Assembly: GCF_037914945.1 (NCBI RefSeq)
Contig: NZ_CP149787.1
Span: 620,001-684,000, forward strand
DNA length: 64,000 bases
Direction: 5' to 3'
From: Haloterrigena sp. KLK7
GTDB lineage: Archaea > Halobacteriota > Halobacteria > Halobacteriales > Natrialbaceae
Shown here: piece by piece, positions 26,398 to 35,922 of the stretch
Layout: the number at the start of each line of letters is the position of its first letter
Numbering within the stretch: position 1 is the first letter of the stretch
Notes under the pieces: generated by a model
Databases searched by the model: none
The model's input: the letters and a program-made list of their open reading frames with translations, nothing else
What the model was told of the DNA's origin: nothing
Translations under genes and position numbers: made by a program

Positions 26398-27279
26398 TCA
26401 GTTTCCGCCGTCCGCGACCGGCTCGAGGACGACCCGATCGCCGGCCTCGAGTCCGAACGCCGCCGCGCCTCGCCCCCGATTGACGTCCAGTTCCACGTAG
26501 CCGTGGCTCCCGACGGTCGCGAGCCACTGGCCGGCCGGGACGGCAGCGAAGGTCTCGCCGACGGGAACCGTCTCGCCGTTCGCAATGATTTCGTCGCGCC
26601 CCGCCAGAAAGCCGCCGGGGACGTTCGTGACGACGTTTCCGAACCCGTCGACGACCAGCACCTCGCCCGTCGCGCGGTCGTCCTCGAGGGTCGCGTCGGG
26701 GAGGCGACAGTCGACGGGACCGCCGTCGAGCGGGGCGAGCCACTCGAGGTCAGCGAGGGCCTCGAGTCCGGCCTCGTGGACGTCGCCGGCGGCGGGCGCG
26801 AAGACGTCTCGTCCGTGGAAGGTGGCGCTGGCCGGCCCCTCGCGATCGTCGCCGCTGTCGTCGTCGCCGGTCTCGCCACCCCTCGAGAGCGTCGTCGCGC
26901 TCGGACCGACCGGGCCGCCGGCGGGCTCGACCGGCTCGAGACGGTTCTCGTCGACCACGTAGGGCTCGAGGCTTCCGCCGCCGGCGAGTCGGCGCGCGGC
27001 GGGGAGCAGGACGCCGTTGTCGGGACCGACGAGCGCGTGGTCGCCCGCGCGGACGACTACCGCGTTGCGGTCGGTGCCGACGCCGGGATCGATCACGATC
27101 AGGTGGATCGCCGGCGGGAAGTAGGGCAACACCTCTCGGAGCCAGAAGGCGGCGGCGCGAACGTCCTGCCGGGGGAAATCGTGGGCGACGTCGACCAGTC
27201 TGGCGTCCGTTCGCCGACAGAGGACACCCTTCATCGCCGCGGGATACGGCGTGCCGAAGTCCGACGCGAGCGTGATCAT
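26398..27279 (-). CDS. S-adenosyl-L-methionine hydrolase (SAM hydroxide adenosyltransferase family)
   Basis: 293 residues. The DUF62/SAM-hydrolase hallmarks are present: N-terminal TLASDFGTPYPAAMKG, DVAHDFPRQDVRAAAFWL, LIVIDPGVGTDRN, LVGPDNGVLLPAA and VVDGFGNVVTN. It uses hydroxide to split SAM into adenosine and methionine. An acidic insertion (residues ~125-150) is a halophilic feature. It follows nadM on the same strand, 142 bases away. Confidence 0.93.
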   Translation of the reverse strand: MITLASDFGTPYPAAMKGVLCRRTDARLVDVAHDFPRQDVRAAAFWLREVLPYFPPAIHLIVIDPGVGTDRNAVVVRAGDHALVGPDNGVLLPAARRLAGGGSLEPYVVDENRLEPVEPAGGPVGPSATTLSRGGETGDDDSGDDREGPASATFHGRDVFAPAAGDVHEAGLEALADLEWLAPLDGGPVDCRLPDATLEDDRATGEVLVVDGFGNVVTNVPGGFLAGRDEIIANGETVPVGETFAAVPAGQWLATVGSHGYVELDVNRGRGAAAFGLEAGDRVVLEPVADGGN

Positions 27280-27421
27280 GGGCGGCGATACGAGGCGAAC
27301 GATGAAAATCGATGCGTCTCGGTGTCGGCCGGCCGTCTCGAGGGTGTTCGGGCGGTCTCAGGAGCGGTCGGGCGGTCTCGGTAGCAGCCCGGGACCGCGA
27401 TCGGCCGTGACTCGAGGGCGG

Positions 27422-27940
27422 TCAGGCGCCGTTCGAGTCCGAGTCGCTGATCATCTGAATCCGTTCGATACCGCCGATCTCGGTGACGACGTCGGCGACG
27501 GCGGCGGGAACCAGCGACTCCCAGTCGCCGCCCGTTATCATCCGCTCGCGGACCTCGCTGCCCTCTAGGACCTCCCGGTTGAACATCGGCGACTGGCGGA
27601 TCTCGATATCGGCCTCGCGGAACAGCTGGATGACCAGCGGGTTGTTCGAGTAGGCGACGTCGAAATCGGGGCTCATGCTCTGGACGTGGCTCACCCACAC
27701 CGAGTTCCGTTCGAGGTCCTCGATCGGCACGGCGTAGGTGACGAGGTCGTAGTCGACGAGCGACTTCGTGATCATCATGATGCGTTCGCCCGCCGTGAAC
27801 GGGTTGCGGACGGTGTGCGAGTCGTCGGCGCTCCCGATCCCGAGCACGAGCTCGTCGACGTCCTCGGCGATCTGTTCGACCATGCTGAGGTGGCCGTTGT
27901 GGAAGGGCTGAAACCGGCCGATGTAGAACCCCCGGGTCAT
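27422..27940 (-). CDS. nadM: Nicotinamide-nucleotide adenylyltransferase
   Basis: 172 residues, the archaeal NadM length. GRFQPFHNGH is the HxGH nucleotidyltransferase motif, and the C-terminal GSEVRERMITGGDWESLVP carries the ISGT/R-like phosphate-binding segment. It joins ATP and NMN to NAD. The ATG at 27940 begins MTRGFYIGRFQP, the conserved N-terminus; the frame is open further but without similarity. It is divergent from lonB. Confidence 0.96.
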   Translation of the reverse strand: MTRGFYIGRFQPFHNGHLSMVEQIAEDVDELVLGIGSADDSHTVRNPFTAGERIMMITKSLVDYDLVTYAVPIEDLERNSVWVSHVQSMSPDFDVAYSNNPLVIQLFREADIEIRQSPMFNREVLEGSEVRERMITGGDWESLVPAAVADVVTEIGGIERIQMISDSDSNGA

Positions 27941-28208
27941 GCCGGAAACTGCTCGGGCGGCGTGCTTAAGCGTGGCGAGTTCGGCGACGCGACGACCGGG
28001 TCGCGGAGAGCGGGACGACAGCGACGTACTGTGAGTTATGCTACCAAACGTTTCGCTCCGAAATACCGCTCGACGAGAACGCCACACCGAAACGCTGAAC
28101 CACCCCGTCGGGCGCTGTGGGGCCGGGTTTCAGCCACTGTCACCATCCTCCGCATGGAGAAAGTATATCAGTCCCAATCCCTTCGAATCAGGTACTGAAC
28201 AGAGTTCT

Positions 28209-30401
28209 ATGAGTAACGATACGAACGTTGACGACCCTCCCGAAGACGCCACCGACGCTGGACCTGACGAGGAGCAGGCCCAGCCACGGCCCCAGGACAC
28301 GGAGCCGGAGTCGGAGCGTCAGGGAGATCGGTCGCCGCTCGAGGAGGACGGTGACCAGCGCGACGACGTCGACGACGGGGACGAGTTCGACGATCCGATC
28401 GACGAGTTCGAGCCCGACTCGAGCGAGGACGACATCGAAACCGTCGAAGACCTCGGCAGCGAGGTCGAGGTCGATCCGGGCGTCGAAATCGACGAGGACG
28501 CCGCCGAGGACGATCTGCTCGGCGGCCTCCAGATCGATTCGACCGAGGAGATCGAGGTTCCCGACCGACTCGTCGACCAGGTCATCGGCCAGGACGAGGC
28601 ACGAGATATCATCATTAAGGCAGCCAAGCAACGTCGCCACGTCATGATGATCGGCTCGCCGGGGACCGGCAAGTCGATGCTGGCGAAGGCGATGAGTCAG
28701 CTGCTTCCCCAGGAAGATCTCCAGGACGTCTTAGTCTATCACAACCCGGACGACGGCAACGAGCCGAAGGTCCGTACCGTCCCGGCCGGGAAGGGCGAAC
28801 AGATCATCGACGCCCACAAGGAAGAGGCTCGCAAGCGCAACCAGATGCGCTCGATCCTGATGTGGATCATCGTCGCGATCATCCTCGCGTACGCGATCCT
28901 CATCGCCCAGAACATTCTGCTCGGCATCCTCGCGGCGGGGATCGTCTGGCTGATCTTCCGCTACACGAACCGCGGAAGCGACGCGATGGTGCCCAACATG
29001 ATCGTCAACAACGGCGACAAGCGCACCGCGCCCTTCGAGGACGCGACCGGCGCCCACGCCGGCGCGCTGCTGGGCGACGTCCGCCACGACCCCTTCCAGT
29101 CCGGTGGGATGGAGACCCCGAGCCACGACCGCGTGGAACCCGGCTCGATCCACCAGGCCAACAAGGGCGTGCTGTTCGTCGACGAGATCAACACGCTCGA
29201 CATCCGCACCCAGCAGAAGCTGATGACCGCGATCCAGGAGGGCGAGTTCGCCATCACGGGCCAGTCCGAGCGCTCCTCGGGCGCGATGGTCCAGACCGAG
29301 CCCGTCCCCTGTGACTTCATCATGATCGCGGCGGGGAACCTCGACGCCATGGAGAACATGCACCCCGCGCTCCGGAACCGTATCAAGGGGTACGGGTACG
29401 AGGTCTACATGGAGGACACCATCGAGGACACCCCCGAGATGCGGCGCAAGTACGCGCGCTTCATCGCTCAGGAGGTCGAACGCGACGGTCGCCTCCCCCA
29501 CTTCACCGACGAGGCCGTCGAGGAGGTCATCCTCGAGGCCAAGCGTCGCTCGGGTCGGAAGAATCACCTCACGCTGCACTTCCGGACCCTCGGCGGACTG
29601 GTCCGCGTCGCGGGCGACATCGCCCGCTCGGAGGACCGGGAGTTCACCACCCGCGAGGACGTCCTGCAGGCCAAGGGCCGCTCGCGCTCGATCGAGCAAC
29701 AGCTCGCCGACGACTACATCGAGCGCCGCAAGGACTACGAGCTCGAGGTCGCCGACGGCGGCGTCGAGGGACGGGTCAACGGCCTCGCCGTCATGGGCGA
29801 GGACTCGGGCATCATGCTCCCGGTCATGGCCGAGATCGCGCCCGCACAGGGCGGCGGTCAGGTGATCGCCACCGGGAAGTTAAAGGAGATGGCCGAGGAG
29901 TCGGTCCAGAACGTCTCCGCGATCATCAAGAAGTTCTCCGACGTCGACCTCTCGGAGAAGGACATCCACATCCAGTTCGTCCAGGCCGGCCAACAGGGCG
30001 TCGACGGCGACTCCGCCTCCATCACCGTGGCGACCGCCGTCATCAGCGCCTTAGAGGACATCCCGGTCGACCAGTCGGTCGCGATGACCGGCTCGCTGTC
30101 GGTCCGGGGCGACGTGCTCCCGGTCGGCGGAGTCACCCACAAGATCGAGGCCGCCGCGAAGGCCGGCTGCTCGAAGGTCATCATCCCGAAGGCCAACGAG
30201 CAGGACGTGATGATCGAAGACGAGTACGAGGAGATGATCGAGATCATCCCGTGTTCGAACATCAGCGAAGTGCTCGACGTCGCGCTGATGGGCGAACCGA
30301 AGAAGGACTCGCTGGTCGATCGCCTCAAGTCGATCACCAGCAACGCGTTCGAGGGGAGCCAGGGGTCCGTCGGCAGCGGCTCCAACCCGAGTCCGCAGTA
30401 A
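28209..30401 (+). CDS. lonB: Membrane-anchored ATP-dependent Lon protease, archaeal LonB
   Basis: 730 residues. A ~110-residue very acidic N-terminus precedes the AAA+ domain (Walker A GSPGTGKS; Walker [13 protein letters not shown]). Two transmembrane helices are inserted between them ([19 protein letters not shown] and [15 protein letters not shown]), which anchors the protease to the cytoplasmic face. The C-terminal S16 protease domain holds the catalytic Ser in GDSAS and Lys in THKIEAA. LonB is essential in Haloferax and controls carotenoid and membrane-protein turnover. The TATA-like AGTATATC ~45 bases upstream supports the ATG at 28209. Confidence 0.97.
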   Translation: MSNDTNVDDPPEDATDAGPDEEQAQPRPQDTEPESERQGDRSPLEEDGDQRDDVDDGDEFDDPIDEFEPDSSEDDIETVEDLGSEVEVDPGVEIDEDAAEDDLLGGLQIDSTEEIEVPDRLVDQVIGQDEARDIIIKAAKQRRHVMMIGSPGTGKSMLAKAMSQLLPQEDLQDVLVYHNPDDGNEPKVRTVPAGKGEQIIDAHKEEARKRNQMRSILMWIIVAIILAYAILIAQNILLGILAAGIVWLIFRYTNRGSDAMVPNMIVNNGDKRTAPFEDATGAHAGALLGDVRHDPFQSGGMETPSHDRVEPGSIHQANKGVLFVDEINTLDIRTQQKLMTAIQEGEFAITGQSERSSGAMVQTEPVPCDFIMIAAGNLDAMENMHPALRNRIKGYGYEVYMEDTIEDTPEMRRKYARFIAQEVERDGRLPHFTDEAVEEVILEAKRRSGRKNHLTLHFRTLGGLVRVAGDIARSEDREFTTREDVLQAKGRSRSIEQQLADDYIERRKDYELEVADGGVEGRVNGLAVMGEDSGIMLPVMAEIAPAQGGGQVIATGKLKEMAEESVQNVSAIIKKFSDVDLSEKDIHIQFVQAGQQGVDGDSASITVATAVISALEDIPVDQSVAMTGSLSVRGDVLPVGGVTHKIEAAAKAGCSKVIIPKANEQDVMIEDEYEEMIEIIPCSNISEVLDVALMGEPKKDSLVDRLKSITSNAFEGSQGSVGSGSNPSPQ

Positions 30402-30414
30402 CGACCTACCGAGA

Positions 30415-31479
30415 ATGGCCCAGTGGGCGACGTTCGCGGGCGTTACGGGCGTCGTCCTCGTTTTGCTGCTCGCTCTCTCGCATCTGACACAGAGCGCGTT
30501 CTCCGACGACGATTCGACCGCCAGCGGCGGCACCGTTTCCGATACCGACGCCGCATCGTCACGGTCGGCGTCCGCCTCGAGCGCTCGAGGCGACGCGTCG
30601 CCGCCCGAATCGACGACCGACGACGCGTCCGAACCGGACCTCGATCGTCGCGACTCGAGCGGGGATACAGACGCGGGAACGGGGATCGGATCGGATTCCG
30701 ACGGCTCGTCCGGTCGTAACGCTCCGTCCAGCGGCGACGTCGATCGGACGGCCGCCGCCGAACGCGCGGCCGAGAACGGGGTCGGTCAGTCGCCCGAATC
30801 CGCGACGCGATCCGGATCCGAATTCGGCACGCGCTCCGGCGACCGACCGCGGCAGGGAGTCGATCCGCAGTCGCTGTCGCCGGGGGAACTGCTGGCGAAC
30901 GTCGCGCTCTCGCAGGGGCTGTTCGCGAGCGTCCTGCTCGGAGCGGTCCTCTACACGGGCATCCCCGTCGATGCGCTGGGGATCGAGTTCTCGACGGCGT
31001 ACCTCCTACAGGGGCTCGCGTGGGGAACGGCGGCCGGCCTCGTCCTCTACGCGGCCAACGAGGTCGGTGCGGCGGCGGCGACGCACCTCGGGTTCGACCA
31101 CGACGAACAGTTGCGGACGCTGCTGGCGCCGGACACGGCGCGGGGATGGCTGGTGCTGCTGGCGTTCGTCCTCCCGCTGATCGCCGGCTTCGAGGAGTTG
31201 CTGTTCCGCGCGGCGCTGATCGGCGCGCTCTCGGCCGGCTTCGGCGTCGACCCGTGGCTGCTGGCGGTCGTCTCCTCGATCGCCTTCGCAATCGGTCACG
31301 GGATGCAGGGGTCGGTCGGGATCGTCGTCACCGGCCTGCTCGGATTCGTCCTCGCGGCGATCTTCGTCGTCACCGGGAGCCTCCTGGTCGTCGTCGTCGC
31401 CCACTACCTGATCAACGCCCTCGAGTTCGCCGTCCACGAGGGCCTCGAGTTCGACTGGGCAGAGACCCTCGAAAGCTAA
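30415..31479 (+). CDS. CPBP-family intramembrane glutamic protease (CAAX/Rce1-like)
   Basis: 354 residues. Residues ~1-20 form one hydrophobic helix and ~25-155 an acidic Ser/Asp-rich disordered region. Residues ~160-350 form the CPBP (Abi) membrane domain with the catalytic EELLFRAALIG motif, FAIGHGMQG (second motif His) and VAHYLINAL (third motif). It cleaves within or next to membrane proteins; natural substrates in archaea are unknown. The start lies 13 bases after the lonB stop, so the two proteases are probably co-expressed. Confidence 0.9.
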   Translation: MAQWATFAGVTGVVLVLLLALSHLTQSAFSDDDSTASGGTVSDTDAASSRSASASSARGDASPPESTTDDASEPDLDRRDSSGDTDAGTGIGSDSDGSSGRNAPSSGDVDRTAAAERAAENGVGQSPESATRSGSEFGTRSGDRPRQGVDPQSLSPGELLANVALSQGLFASVLLGAVLYTGIPVDALGIEFSTAYLLQGLAWGTAAGLVLYAANEVGAAAATHLGFDHDEQLRTLLAPDTARGWLVLLAFVLPLIAGFEELLFRAALIGALSAGFGVDPWLLAVVSSIAFAIGHGMQGSVGIVVTGLLGFVLAAIFVVTGSLLVVVVAHYLINALEFAVHEGLEFDWAETLES

Positions 31480-31504
31480 GGGTTTGGACTCGGTCGGTAC
31501 TGGT

Positions 31505-31864
31505 ATGGCTACGAACGGGCTCGACGAGGTTCCGGCGGCGGTCTACCGCGGGATCTTCCTCGCCGTCGTCTTCTACTTCGTCCTCCTGCTCTACGGGCAG
31601 GTGGCGGCCGAACCGCTGGCGACCTACGCCGCCGAGTTCGTCTTCGGGGTGATCGCGATCGGCGTCGGAACGGTCCTCTTCCTGCAACGCGAGGCGACTC
31701 GCGCCTCGCGGGCGACCGTCGGCGCGGCCGCCTGCCTCGTCGCCGGCGGCGTCCTCCAGTTGACGTTCCTGTTCACTCGAGTGCCGTCGCTCGATCAGGC
31801 GTCCTCGCTGGTCGTCTTCGCCGGCATCGGACTGTACATCTACGCCGTTTGGATCGTCGACTAA
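31505..31864 (+). CDS. Four-helix membrane protein of unknown function
   Basis: 119 residues that are almost entirely membrane: IFLAVVFYFVLLLYGQV, TYAAEFVFGVIAIGVGTVLF, a third helix around VGAAACLVAGGVLQLTFLF and a fourth ending LYIYAVWIVD. No charged catalytic residues stand out. It follows the CPBP protease by 25 bases and may belong to the same transcript. The ATG at 31505 gives the short natural N-terminus MATNGLDEV. Confidence 0.75.
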   Translation: MATNGLDEVPAAVYRGIFLAVVFYFVLLLYGQVAAEPLATYAAEFVFGVIAIGVGTVLFLQREATRASRATVGAAACLVAGGVLQLTFLFTRVPSLDQASSLVVFAGIGLYIYAVWIVD

Positions 31865-31955
31865 CGGGGAACTCAGGGATAGTCAATACGGGACCGAGAA
31901 ACCGATCTGCTGCTTCGAGCGCCGTCCGCCGGACGTCGAGGGGGTCGCGGTGGGG

Positions 31956-32426
31956 TTACAGCCCCTCGAGCGACCGCAACTTCTGTTCGACGGCCGGCGG
32001 CGCGGCGCTGGGGCCGTCGCGCACGCGATGGTCCGGGATCAGAATCGGTGCCGGGTTCTGATCCAGCGCGGTTCGCACGAGGATGACGTCGTCCTCGTCC
32101 TCGTGATCGAGTCCGGAGGTCATCCGCGCCAGCGTGTCGACGGTGACCTGGTCGCCGTAGGGGATCTCCCGGACCGACTCGAGGACGGCCCGCTGGTCGG
32201 TCGGCACCGTCAGGGCGACCTGTACGTCGTCGAAGGTGATCTCCTCGAGGCCGTCGAGGTACTCGAAGACCCGATCGAGCACGGGGTGGTCCGCCTCGGC
32301 GTCGTCGTCGGGCCGATCGGGAAACGTGACGCTCAGCACGCGCCCGCTGGCGGCGCCGAGCTGGACGTATCGATCGAGGTACGACGATTCCCGCGCGTAG
32401 ATTCCGGCGTCCGTGACGTCCTCCAT
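31956..32426 (-). CDS. Alkyltransferase-like protein (MGMT fold, catalytic Cys replaced by Asp)
   Basis: 156 residues. The C-terminal half is the O6-alkylguanine-DNA alkyltransferase DNA-binding domain: VREIPYGDQVTVDTLARMTS is the helix-turn-helix, and NPAPILIPDHRV matches the active-site signature NPxPIxIPCHRV. The Cys that accepts the alkyl group is Asp here, so it cannot act as a suicide methyltransferase. Bacterial and yeast ATL proteins lacking this Cys bind O6-alkylguanine and recruit nucleotide excision repair; the same role is inferred. The ATG at 32426 is the first good start. Confidence 0.85.
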   Translation of the reverse strand: MEDVTDAGIYARESSYLDRYVQLGAASGRVLSVTFPDRPDDDAEADHPVLDRVFEYLDGLEEITFDDVQVALTVPTDQRAVLESVREIPYGDQVTVDTLARMTSGLDHEDEDDVILVRTALDQNPAPILIPDHRVRDGPSAAPPAVEQKLRSLEGL

Positions 32427-32622
32427 ACGTCGTCGTAGGCGATAGGGACTTGAATAATCGCCGGTCGCCGTTCTCGGACCGGGACCGATAGGAAGCCGGT
32501 CCGTAGCAGCTCCGTATCCGACGAAGACACGAGTGTTCCGCAGCTCCTGGCAACGATGAGGGCCACCCCTCCCCAACCGACTGCGGTCCTCGCTCACGGG
32601 CCGTTCCTCCCCGTTCGCTGTC

Positions 32623-32816
32623 CGAGGCGCGAGCGCCTCGCGATGCTCCCACGGGTCGCTGCGGTCCTCACCCACTGGAAGACGCTTCGCATCTTCCAAG
32701 CCGTCACTCGCTCCGTCTGCTCACGGGCCGTGCGCGGCGCGCAGCGCCGCGAATTCGAGGCGGTGAAACCGCCTCGTACGGCCGTTCGCACGGTATGCGA
32801 GACCGAAGGTCTCGCA
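32623..32816. repeat. Array of five short hairpins before the trp operon
   Basis: The 508-base gap 32427-32934 has no credible gene. It holds consecutive inverted repeats: CGAGGCGC/GCGCCTCG (32623-32640); TGGAAGACGC/GCATCTTCCA with loop TTC and one C-A mismatch (32676-32698); CGCGGCGC/GCGCCGCG with loop GCA (32733-32751); CGAGGCGGT/ACCGCCTCG with loop GAA (32756-32776); and TGCGAGACC/GGTCTCGCA with loop GAA (32796-32816). Stem lengths and GAA loops match the cluster at 15578-15648. Confidence 0.8.
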
Positions 32817-32904
32817 CTACTCGCGACGACCTCGCACGCTGTCGCCGATCGATGCGAGCGGATGTGGGGATCGATCGACCGCGCGTTCCGATGGCGCAAG
32901 CCTT

Positions 32905-32932
32905 TTGTACATATGAGTACGTCGATGTACAA
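32905..32932 (+). promoter_or_regulatory. Candidate tryptophan operator: paired TGTACA boxes overlapping the trpC promoter
   Basis: TTGTACAT (32905-32912) and ATGTACAA (32925-32932) form an 8-bp inverted repeat, giving two TGTACA hexamers 20 bp apart. The second ends two bases before the trpC ATG at 32935. The first overlaps the only TATA-like sequence (CTTTTGTACATAT), so a bound protein would cover both TATA and start site. TGTACA is the TRP-box consensus of the repressor TrpY in Methanothermobacter; no trpY is visible here. Confidence 0.6.
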
Positions 32933-32934
32933 CA

Positions 32935-33723
32935 ATGGAGACTGATACGGATCTCGCACCGGCGGTCGAGTCGATCCTCGAGGCCGCCCGGGAGCGCACC
33001 GGGGGCGACGAGGTCGTCGACGTCGACGCGCGGTCGCTGCCCGACGCCGTCGCGCGGGCCGAGGCCGACGGCCGGGTCCCGGTGATCGCCGAGGTAAAGC
33101 CGACGAGTCCCACCGCCGACGGGACGCGCGACGACGACCCCGTCGAACTCGCGGAAGCGATGGTCGAGGGCGGGGCGACGGCTATCTCGGTGCTCACCGA
33201 ACCGAGCCACTTCGGCGGGTCGCCCGAGGCGCTGACCCGGATCCGCGAGGCCGTCGACGTCCCCGTCCTCCGGAAGGACTTCGTCCTCGAGGAGGAGGGG
33301 ATGGACGTCGTCGAGGCCGATCTGCTGCTGCTGATCGCCCGCTTCGTCGATGACCTCGAGGGCCTCGTCGCGGCCGCCCGCGAGCGCGGCTTCCAGCCGC
33401 TCGTCGAGGTCCACGACCGGGCGGAGCTCGAGACCGCCGTCGAGGCGGGCGCCGAGATCATCGGGGTGAACAACCGGGATCTGGCGCGACTCGAGGTCGA
33501 CCTCGAAACCTTCGAGTCGGTCGCGCCCGAGGTTCCGGACGACGTGACGCTGATCGCCGAGAGCGGCGTGTCCTCGCCCGCGGACGTCAGGCGGATGCGC
33601 GCGGCGGGCGCCGACGCCCTGCTGGTCGGCAGCGCCATCATGGACCACGGCGCGGGCGACAGCGACGTGACCGAGAACACCCGGCGATTGGTGCGGACGG
33701 GAGACGGAGACGATCAGACATGA
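32935..33723 (+). CDS. trpC: Indole-3-glycerol phosphate synthase
   Basis: 262 residues, TIM barrel. Conserved strands are visible: [14 protein letters not shown] (catalytic Lys after E), [10 protein letters not shown] (second Lys), [16 protein letters not shown] and [16 protein letters not shown]. It closes the anthranilate-derived chain to indoleglycerol phosphate, the substrate of TrpA. The ATG follows the paired TGTACA boxes by two bases and the mRNA is probably leaderless. First gene of trpCBA. Confidence 0.96.
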   Translation: METDTDLAPAVESILEAARERTGGDEVVDVDARSLPDAVARAEADGRVPVIAEVKPTSPTADGTRDDDPVELAEAMVEGGATAISVLTEPSHFGGSPEALTRIREAVDVPVLRKDFVLEEEGMDVVEADLLLLIARFVDDLEGLVAAARERGFQPLVEVHDRAELETAVEAGAEIIGVNNRDLARLEVDLETFESVAPEVPDDVTLIAESGVSSPADVRRMRAAGADALLVGSAIMDHGAGDSDVTENTRRLVRTGDGDDQT

Positions 33724-33754
33724 GCGACCACACGCACGACCACGGAGACGAGAC

Positions 33755-35032
33755 ATGAGCACGAGCGACCACTCGGACGACCGCAACCGTAATCGCGACC
33801 GCGACAGCGAGGCCACCTTCGGTGACTACGGCGGCCAGTACGTCCCCGAGGCCCTGATGCCGGCCGTTCAGGAGCTCGAGGACGCCTACGAGCGCTACGT
33901 CCTGAACAACGAGGACGGCTTCATGGACGAGTTCCGCGAGCGGATGCGCGATTTCGGCGGGCGACCGACGCCGCTCCAGCGCGCGGATCGCCTCAGCGAG
34001 CGCTACGATCGGGAGGTCTACCTCAAGCGCGAGGACCTGGTCCACGGCGGCGCCCACAAGCTGAACAACGCCCTCGGACAGGTGCTGCTGGCCAAGTACA
34101 TGGGCAAGGAGCGCGTCATCGCCGAGACCGGCGCCGGGCAGCACGGCACCGCGACCGCGATGGCCGCGGCCCACCTCGACATGCCCTGCGAGATCTACAT
34201 GGGGCGGACGGACGTCAACCGACAGCGGCCCAACGTCTACCGGATGCGGATGAACGGCGCCGAGGTCAACCCCGTCGAGGCCGGCAGCGGGACGCTGAAG
34301 GAGGCGATCAACGAGACGTTTCGCGACTGGGCGACGACCGTCGAGCGGACCCACTACGTCATCGGTAGCGTGGTGGGGCCACACCCCTTCCCGAAGCTGG
34401 TCCGGGACTTCCAGGCCGTCATCGGCCGGGAGGCCCGCGAGCAGATCCGGGAGAAGACCGGCCGCCTCCCCGACAGCGTCGTCGCCTGCGCCGGCGGCGG
34501 TTCGAACACGATGGGGACGTTCCACGAGTTCATTCCGGACGACGGCGTGGATCTGTACGCGGTCGAGGCCGGCGGCTCGAGCCTCGAGATCGACGCCGAG
34601 GAGGGGCTCGCGCCCAACTCCGCGACGCTCTCGACGGGCACCGACGGCGTCCTCCACGGCGCGATGACCAGACTCCTCCAGAGCGAGGAGGGTCAGATCA
34701 TGGAGTCCCACAGCGTCAGCGCGGGACTGGACTACGCCGGTGTCGGTCCGGAACTCGCCCATCTCGTCGAGACCGGTCGCGTGACGCCGGTCAACGTCGA
34801 CGACGAGGCCGCGCTCAACGGCTTTCACCGACTGTCGCGACTCGAGGGGATCATTCCGGCGCTCGAGTCGAGCCACGCCCTGGGGTACCTGGAAGAAGCG
34901 CACGACGAACTCGGTGACCTCGTCGTCGTCAACGTCTCCGGCCGCGGCGACAAGGACCTCGAGACGGTGCTCGAGGAGACGGAGAAACGCGATCTCGAGG
35001 CGGCGCCGGACGTCGAGGTGTTCGACGGATGA
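33755..35032 (+). CDS. trpB: Tryptophan synthase, beta subunit
   Basis: 425 residues. The PLP-binding Lys lies in [14 protein letters not shown], the Gly-rich phosphate cup in [10 protein letters not shown], and [10 protein letters not shown] marks the N-terminus. It condenses indole with serine. The sequence is of the standard TrpB1 type that complexes with TrpA, not the TrpB2 type, since it lacks the longer N-terminus. It begins 31 bases after trpC and overlaps trpA by four bases. Confidence 0.97.
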   Translation: MSTSDHSDDRNRNRDRDSEATFGDYGGQYVPEALMPAVQELEDAYERYVLNNEDGFMDEFRERMRDFGGRPTPLQRADRLSERYDREVYLKREDLVHGGAHKLNNALGQVLLAKYMGKERVIAETGAGQHGTATAMAAAHLDMPCEIYMGRTDVNRQRPNVYRMRMNGAEVNPVEAGSGTLKEAINETFRDWATTVERTHYVIGSVVGPHPFPKLVRDFQAVIGREAREQIREKTGRLPDSVVACAGGGSNTMGTFHEFIPDDGVDLYAVEAGGSSLEIDAEEGLAPNSATLSTGTDGVLHGAMTRLLQSEEGQIMESHSVSAGLDYAGVGPELAHLVETGRVTPVNVDDEAALNGFHRLSRLEGIIPALESSHALGYLEEAHDELGDLVVVNVSGRGDKDLETVLEETEKRDLEAAPDVEVFDG

Positions 35033-35898
35033 GCCGCGAGGATCGACGACCGGCGGGACGCGGCAGCGACATCGAGGCCGCGATCCGCGAGAATCACCCC
35101 GCGCTGATCACCTACCTCACGGCGGGCGATCCCTCGCTCGAGGACACGAAGGCGTACGTCGAGGCCCTCGACCGGGGCGGCGCGGACCTGATCGAACTCG
35201 GGCTCCCGTTCTCGGAACCGGTCGCCGAGGGGGCGACGATTCAGGCCGCGATCAACCGCGCGCTCGAGGCCGGCACGACGCCCGAGGGCTTCTTCGAACT
35301 GGTCGACGACCTCGAGACGGAGGCGCCGCTGCTGGTGATGACCTACTACAATATGATCCTGCAATACGGATCCGAACCGGACGTTCGGCCCTTCGTCGAG
35401 CGGGCCGCTGAGGCGGGCCTCTCGGGGATCATCGTCCCCGACCTGCCCGCCGAGGAGGCCGATCCGCTCCGCGACGCGTGCGATGAGCACGGCCTCGATC
35501 TCGTCTTCATCATCGCGCCGACGACCGAGGGCGAACGCCTCGAGCACATCATGTCGCAGGTCTCCGGGTTCGCCTACGTGCAGGCCCGGCTCGGGACGAC
35601 CGGCGCCCGCGCGGACGTCTCGACGGCGACCCACGAGAGCCTCGAGCGCCTGTCCGACTACGACGTTCCGAAGGCGGTCGGGTTCGGCGTCAGCGAGGGC
35701 GACCACGCGGCCGAAATCGTCGAGGCCGGCGCCGACGGCGTCATCGTCGGCAGCGCGCTCATCGATATCGTGGCGAGCAGCGACGATCCGGCGGCCGACC
35801 TCGAGGCCAAGGCCGAGGAACTCAAACGCGGCGCGGTCCGCGGTGCGGAGTCCCTCACGGTCGATACAGAAGATACACCGGAACCAGAACAGCCATAA
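35029..35898 (+). CDS. trpA: Tryptophan synthase, alpha subunit
   Basis: 289 residues. Catalytic Glu and Asp are in [11 protein letters not shown] and [13 protein letters not shown], and the phosphate site near [10 protein letters not shown] is present. It splits indoleglycerol phosphate to indole, channelled to TrpB. The ATG overlaps the trpB stop (ATGA), so stoichiometric translation is likely. The last ~15 residues are an acidic tail. The AroA' homologue follows 24 bases later. Confidence 0.97.
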   Translation: MSREDRRPAGRGSDIEAAIRENHPALITYLTAGDPSLEDTKAYVEALDRGGADLIELGLPFSEPVAEGATIQAAINRALEAGTTPEGFFELVDDLETEAPLLVMTYYNMILQYGSEPDVRPFVERAAEAGLSGIIVPDLPAEEADPLRDACDEHGLDLVFIIAPTTEGERLEHIMSQVSGFAYVQARLGTTGARADVSTATHESLERLSDYDVPKAVGFGVSEGDHAAEIVEAGADGVIVGSALIDIVASSDDPAADLEAKAEELKRGAVRGAESLTVDTEDTPEPEQP

Positions 35899-35922
35899 CC
35901 GCAAGATTGCTACACACTCGCA

